In this document: one piece after another, positions 61,100-64,000 of the stretch
Position numbering within the stretch: the first letter of the stretch is position 1
How the letters are laid out: every line of letters starts with the position of its first letter
Assembly (NCBI GenBank): GCA_051294375.1
Contig: CM119263.1
Location: forward strand, 1,975,740 to 2,039,739
From: Paraspadella gotoi
Taxonomy: Eukaryota > Chaetognatha
Direction: 5' to 3'
DNA length: 64,000 bases
Translations under genes and position numbers: made by a program
The notes under the pieces: generated by a model
What the model saw: the letters and a program-made list of their open reading frames with translations, nothing else
The model's database searches: none
What the model was told of the DNA's origin: nothing

Positions 61100-61409
61100 G
61101 AGAGCGGGAACAAGGACGGGCGGCGAGCGGCGGCGGCGGCGGCGGGGAGCGGCGCTGGCGAGCGGCGACGGCGAGCGGCGACGGCGAGCGGCGGCTGAGG
61201 TAGAAAACAATAGCGGAAACGTCGAAATCGGTGTCGGAGGAAACGAGTTTCGGGTGAACGACGCCGCCGACGACGACGACAGGGACGATGACGACGACGA
61301 CGAAGACGACGACAGCGATAATGGGTTTAAGACGAAGAAGGAAATTAGTATCAAGGTCAAGGAGAGAAAGTCCGGCGAGGGTTGGACCCGATATTGCACA
61401 TGGAATTGA
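61100..61409 (+). CDS. Possible terminal exon with acidic run
   Basis: A pyrimidine-rich tract and CCAACCGAG acceptor precede 61100. Joined in phase to 60687, the frame is open for 102 codons to the TGA at 61407-61409: an Arg/Gly/Ala-rich part from GCG/GGC triplets, AEVENNSGNVEIGVGGNEF, VNDAADDDDRDDDDDDEDDD, then NGFKTKKEISIKVKERKSGE and WTRYCTWN. It has no ATG of its own. A longer ATG frame lies on the opposite strand of the same DNA (61085-61657), so the coding strand is uncertain. Confidence 0.3.
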
Positions 61410-62090
61410 TCGTTTTGGGTTGCGTAGCCAATTTGAGGGAAGCAACGTGGGGTAGAATCGTTGCCATAAGAGGAAGAAAATTTGACAAACCGTTTGGATA
61501 TTGAATAGTTCTTACTAAGTTTGTGTATAGAAGTTTTAACCACATCAGTTTTTGACTCAAACTCTGCAACGCAACGAAACAACATCAGCATAATTAACGT
61601 CCTTGAACTAAGCATATCGACGAATGCGGCACCAAATACACAGACATTATTAGACAAGCAGCTTTCCCAAAAAATCGAAGACGTTTACGCCCAAATAGCT
61701 TGGTCTTTCACCGTTGAACCTCGTGACGTACTTCACACTCGGTCCATTCATCCGTGAATCTCTCTCTTTTATCATCGAGTACAGAAGTTGCACTCTCGTT
61801 TTCCTCGTCGTCGTCGTTTTGTTGTTGTTATCGTTGTTGTTGTTTTCGGCGACGTCCTTCTTCTTGCGTATTGTAACGACCTCCGGCGACGGAACAACCA
61901 AACAGAATAAATGAGGGCGACGACGATAAATTCGACGACGACGACGACGACGAAAACTACGGCGATAATGACGACGATCACGACGAAGACGACGATGACG
62001 AATTAAAAAAAAAACTTTTTTAAAAATTAAAATCAAAATAAGCGACAAACATACATTTTTCTTTCCCTCACTTTTTCCTCTCCTTTCTTT
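61410..62090. other. Triplet-rich DNA, no firm gene
   Basis: GACGACGAC-type triplets at 61915-62005 give an acidic plus-strand frame (GDDDKFDDDDDDENYGDND) and Val or Arg runs on the minus strand. A plus-strand frame at 61521-61757 (VLELSISTNAAPNTQTLLDK, QLSQKIEDVYAQIAWSFTVE) is not obviously low complexity but has no recognisable family. Confidence 0.3.
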
Positions 62091-62101
62091 TTTTAGTTAC
62101 G

Positions 62102-62117
62102 CCGCGAGTACTTGCGG
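62102..62117. repeat. Palindrome copy 3, one mismatch, followed by CGGTCCGTCGGTC
   Basis: CCGCGAGTACTTGCGG in TTTAGTTACG...GAGCAACT context. Twenty bases later CTTTTCGGTCGGTCGGTCCG and TCGGTCTGTCC follow, linking the palindrome to the CGGTCCGTC repeat heads seen elsewhere. Confidence 0.75.
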
Positions 62118-62527
62118 AGCAACTCTATATGTCACTTTTCGGTCGGTCGGTCCGTCGGTCTGTCCTTATAACTTGCCTATAGTTTGTTGCTCATTTGTTA
62201 AAAATCAAATCTAAGCGACTACTGGCGAAATCTTATAAACTATAAGGAATAAATGACATGATAAGTAAAAAGAAAAGTAATGCGGCGCAACACCTTGTTC
62301 TCTATTTCAATTCCCTAAATATTTTTTTCTCACTTTCTCGCACAAACATTTTTCTTTTCTTTTTGGCAAAGATATGTTTCCCTTTTCCTTTCCCTTCTCC
62401 ATCCCCCGACGCGTTTATTTCTAGTTGTTCCTCCGTCCCCCGCGGGTTCGAAAAACCTTATAAAATATCCATGACCTCCCCCGCCGCCTCCCCTACGCGT
62501 AATTCGCTCTTCTAACGCTTCGGCGTC

Positions 62528-62642
62528 CTCCTTTACCCCGGCGCCTCCGTTTTACCCCGGCGCCCTCTTTTACTCCCATCGCCTCTCTTTACCCCGGCGC
62601 CTCCTTTACCCCGCCTCCTCCTTTACCCCGGCGCCACCTTTC
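62528..62642 (+). repeat. CTTTACCCCGGCGCCTC minisatellite, about six copies
   Basis: Units of 17-24 bases carry TTTACCCCGGCGCC with variable linkers. GC-rich in contrast to its surroundings. Confidence 0.8.
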
Positions 62643-63138
62643 ATTTCTTCCCTTCTTTCTCGGCCCTCCCTCGAAGCGAATAAATATTTATCCGATTCCC
62701 AGAGACGAAGAACTTCGGTCACCGTTCACGAGTCACCGTCGCGCCGTTCGCTTCTCACAAAGGGGTTTTTGTTTTTTTGTTTTTTTTTTTGGTAATACTT
62801 ATTTGTGAAATGTTGGTTTTTTTCAATTGCCAAACAATTTCAACATTACTCGATCACGCTCTATTCTTATTTTCGCGACCATATTTCAACTTTGCCGTTT
62901 GCAAATTGGTTCTAATACTATTTTACGCTTTTTCCTCAATCTTATTTCCACTCATGCCACTGGTCAATGATCACAGGATTTGTTATTTTTTCATAGTTGA
63001 CGCATTCAAACCACTTTGATCATTCATTTCTATGTCCTTTAAAAATTAATTACTAAAATGATTTGTATGCACAATTGCACATCTTCTATGAAAATTCTTT
63101 TTTCGTTTTTTTTTTTAAATCTGCTCTTTATTCCTCAG
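62643..63138. other. No supported gene
   Basis: GTCACCGTTCACGAGTCACC at 62718 forms a short direct repeat of TCACCGT. The hydrophobic frame at 62777-63019 has no family resemblance. Confidence 0.35.
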
Positions 63139-63216
63139 AGATCTGAAAATTCCGAAGTCTTAACCGATGAGTTTCACCAGCTGCTCCAGGCCAGACGATA
63201 CCAGACCAGACGATAG
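63139..63216 (+). CDS. Possible terminal exon, 26 codons
   Basis: TTTATTCCTCAG precedes 63139. In phase 0 the frame reads RSENSEVLTDEFHQLLQARR YQTRR and stops at 63214-63216. The other two phases close quickly. A donor-like AAAAAG|GTATAA at 63235 lies after the stop. Looks like the C-terminus of a charged protein. The direct repeat CCAGACGATA occurs twice near the stop. Partner exons not identified. Confidence 0.35.
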   Translation, partial: RSENSEVLTDEFHQLLQARRYQTRR

Positions 63217-63425
63217 CAGCTCCTCTCGAGAAAAAGGTATAAAAATTCATCCTTATAACCGTTCACTTTTCTGGCTCCTATACATATTTACTTGCTCCTC
63301 ATCTCTTTCACTCCAGCAACAACCAACTCCTGTTTTATCTGAGGCACTCCACTCTGCTCTCTCGCGAGACGCTGGGCGACGACCGACCCTAAAAATTCTT
63401 AGACGACCGATGGTTTACGAGAGAG

Positions 63426-63563
63426 NNNNNNNNNNNNNNNNNNNNNNNNNNNNNNNNNNNNNNNNNNNNNNNNNNNNNNNNNNNNNNNNNNNNNNNNNNN
63501 NNNNNNNNNNNNNNNNNNNNNNNNNNNNNNNNNNNNNNNNNNNNNNNNNNNNNNNNNNNNNNN
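63426..63563. other. Assembly gap, 138 N, next to a GA array
   Basis: Ns replace sequence between GAGAG and a GA array that continues to 63592. Confidence 0.99.
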
Positions 63564-63596
<33 letters not shown>

Positions 63597-63708
63597 ATGG
63601 AACAATGATTGAGTGTGAAAGCGAGAGAGAGAGAGAAGGGAAAGGGACGGAGAGAAAAATAGAAAGAGAAAATGAGACAATAATTGAGTGTGAAAGCATG
63701 GGAAAGAA

Positions 63709-63769
<61 letters not shown>

Positions 63770-63770
63770 T
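63564..63770. repeat. (GA)n arrays with a 70-bp internal repeat
   Basis: GAGAGA at 63564-63592 and 63718-63767. Between them ACAATGATTGAGTGTGAAAG and ACAATAATTGAGTGTGAAAG form a direct repeat about 75 bases apart. Confidence 0.9.
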
Positions 63771-64000
63771 AGGAGTTAGTTTTGTGAGAGACTTCTGAAA
63801 ATTCACCCAGTAACGATTTTCAAGTCTTTGCATACAAGTGACTCCATTATTTAAGAGAGTTCGGGCAGGTTTAAAATAGAAAATATCCTAAACATTACAT
63901 GAAAAATAAAAACACTTTAGGCGTTGAACTTTTTCTAAATTCCGTACAAACAATTTTTGACTGAAGAGTAAATTACATTTAAATCGCATAACAATACACA
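63771..64000. other. No feature seen
   Basis: A/T-rich DNA to the end of the window without frames or repeats. Confidence 0.4.

Noticed and set aside
61085-61657. 190-codon minus-strand frame over the GC-rich triplet segment
   Set aside because: Half of it is Ser and Arg runs from GAC and GCG triplets. The plus strand has a splice-compatible alternative. Not excluded, but not supported enough to list as a gene.

Overview
The window is nuclear DNA of an invertebrate animal. The evidence is GT-AG introns, a recognisable animal seven-transmembrane gene (TMEM145-like), a BEL/Pao LTR retrotransposon, AATAAA sites and a very heavy load of (GA)n/(CT)n microsatellites. That load resembles some crustacean genomes, but nothing here fixes the phylum. 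The sequence has eight N gaps and several adjacent near-identical copies that differ mainly by one-base insertions and deletions. Much of the large-scale structure may therefore be assembly or consensus artefact.

Layout. 0.4-6.2 kb: a train of compact minus-strand ORFs, mostly acidic or coiled-coil and unlike any family I recognise, including a two-ORF cassette present twice. 6.4-17.5 kb: a BEL/Pao element on the minus strand. Its pol (protease, RT, RNase H, integrase) is frameshifted at 6.4-10.5 kb. Its gag is present twice in tandem at 10.75-14.4 kb. A further upstream segment is present twice at 14.4-17.5 kb. 17.5-44.2 kb: mostly non-coding, with microsatellites, dispersed repeats, a 22-bp minisatellite, a 2.3-kb foldback element, a degenerate 34-bp satellite and isolated exons. 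These include a C-terminal exon set at 22.4-23.5 kb and one olfactomedin-domain exon at 36.5 kb on the minus strand. 44.6-47.7 kb: a three-exon TMEM145-like gene with a complete coding sequence on the plus strand. 48.4-54.2 kb and 55.2-59.7 kb: two more adjacent duplications made of low-complexity DNA. 60.6-63.2 kb: several exon-like segments, unassigned.

How the parts relate. The 6.4-17.5 kb pieces belong to one retroelement read right to left. The ORF train lies directly 3' of its pol on the same strand and may be accessory to the element or unrelated to it; I found no LTR pair to decide. The TMEM145-like gene stands alone. The most likely undescribed object is the duplicated acidic two-ORF cassette and its neighbours at 0.4-6.2 kb.
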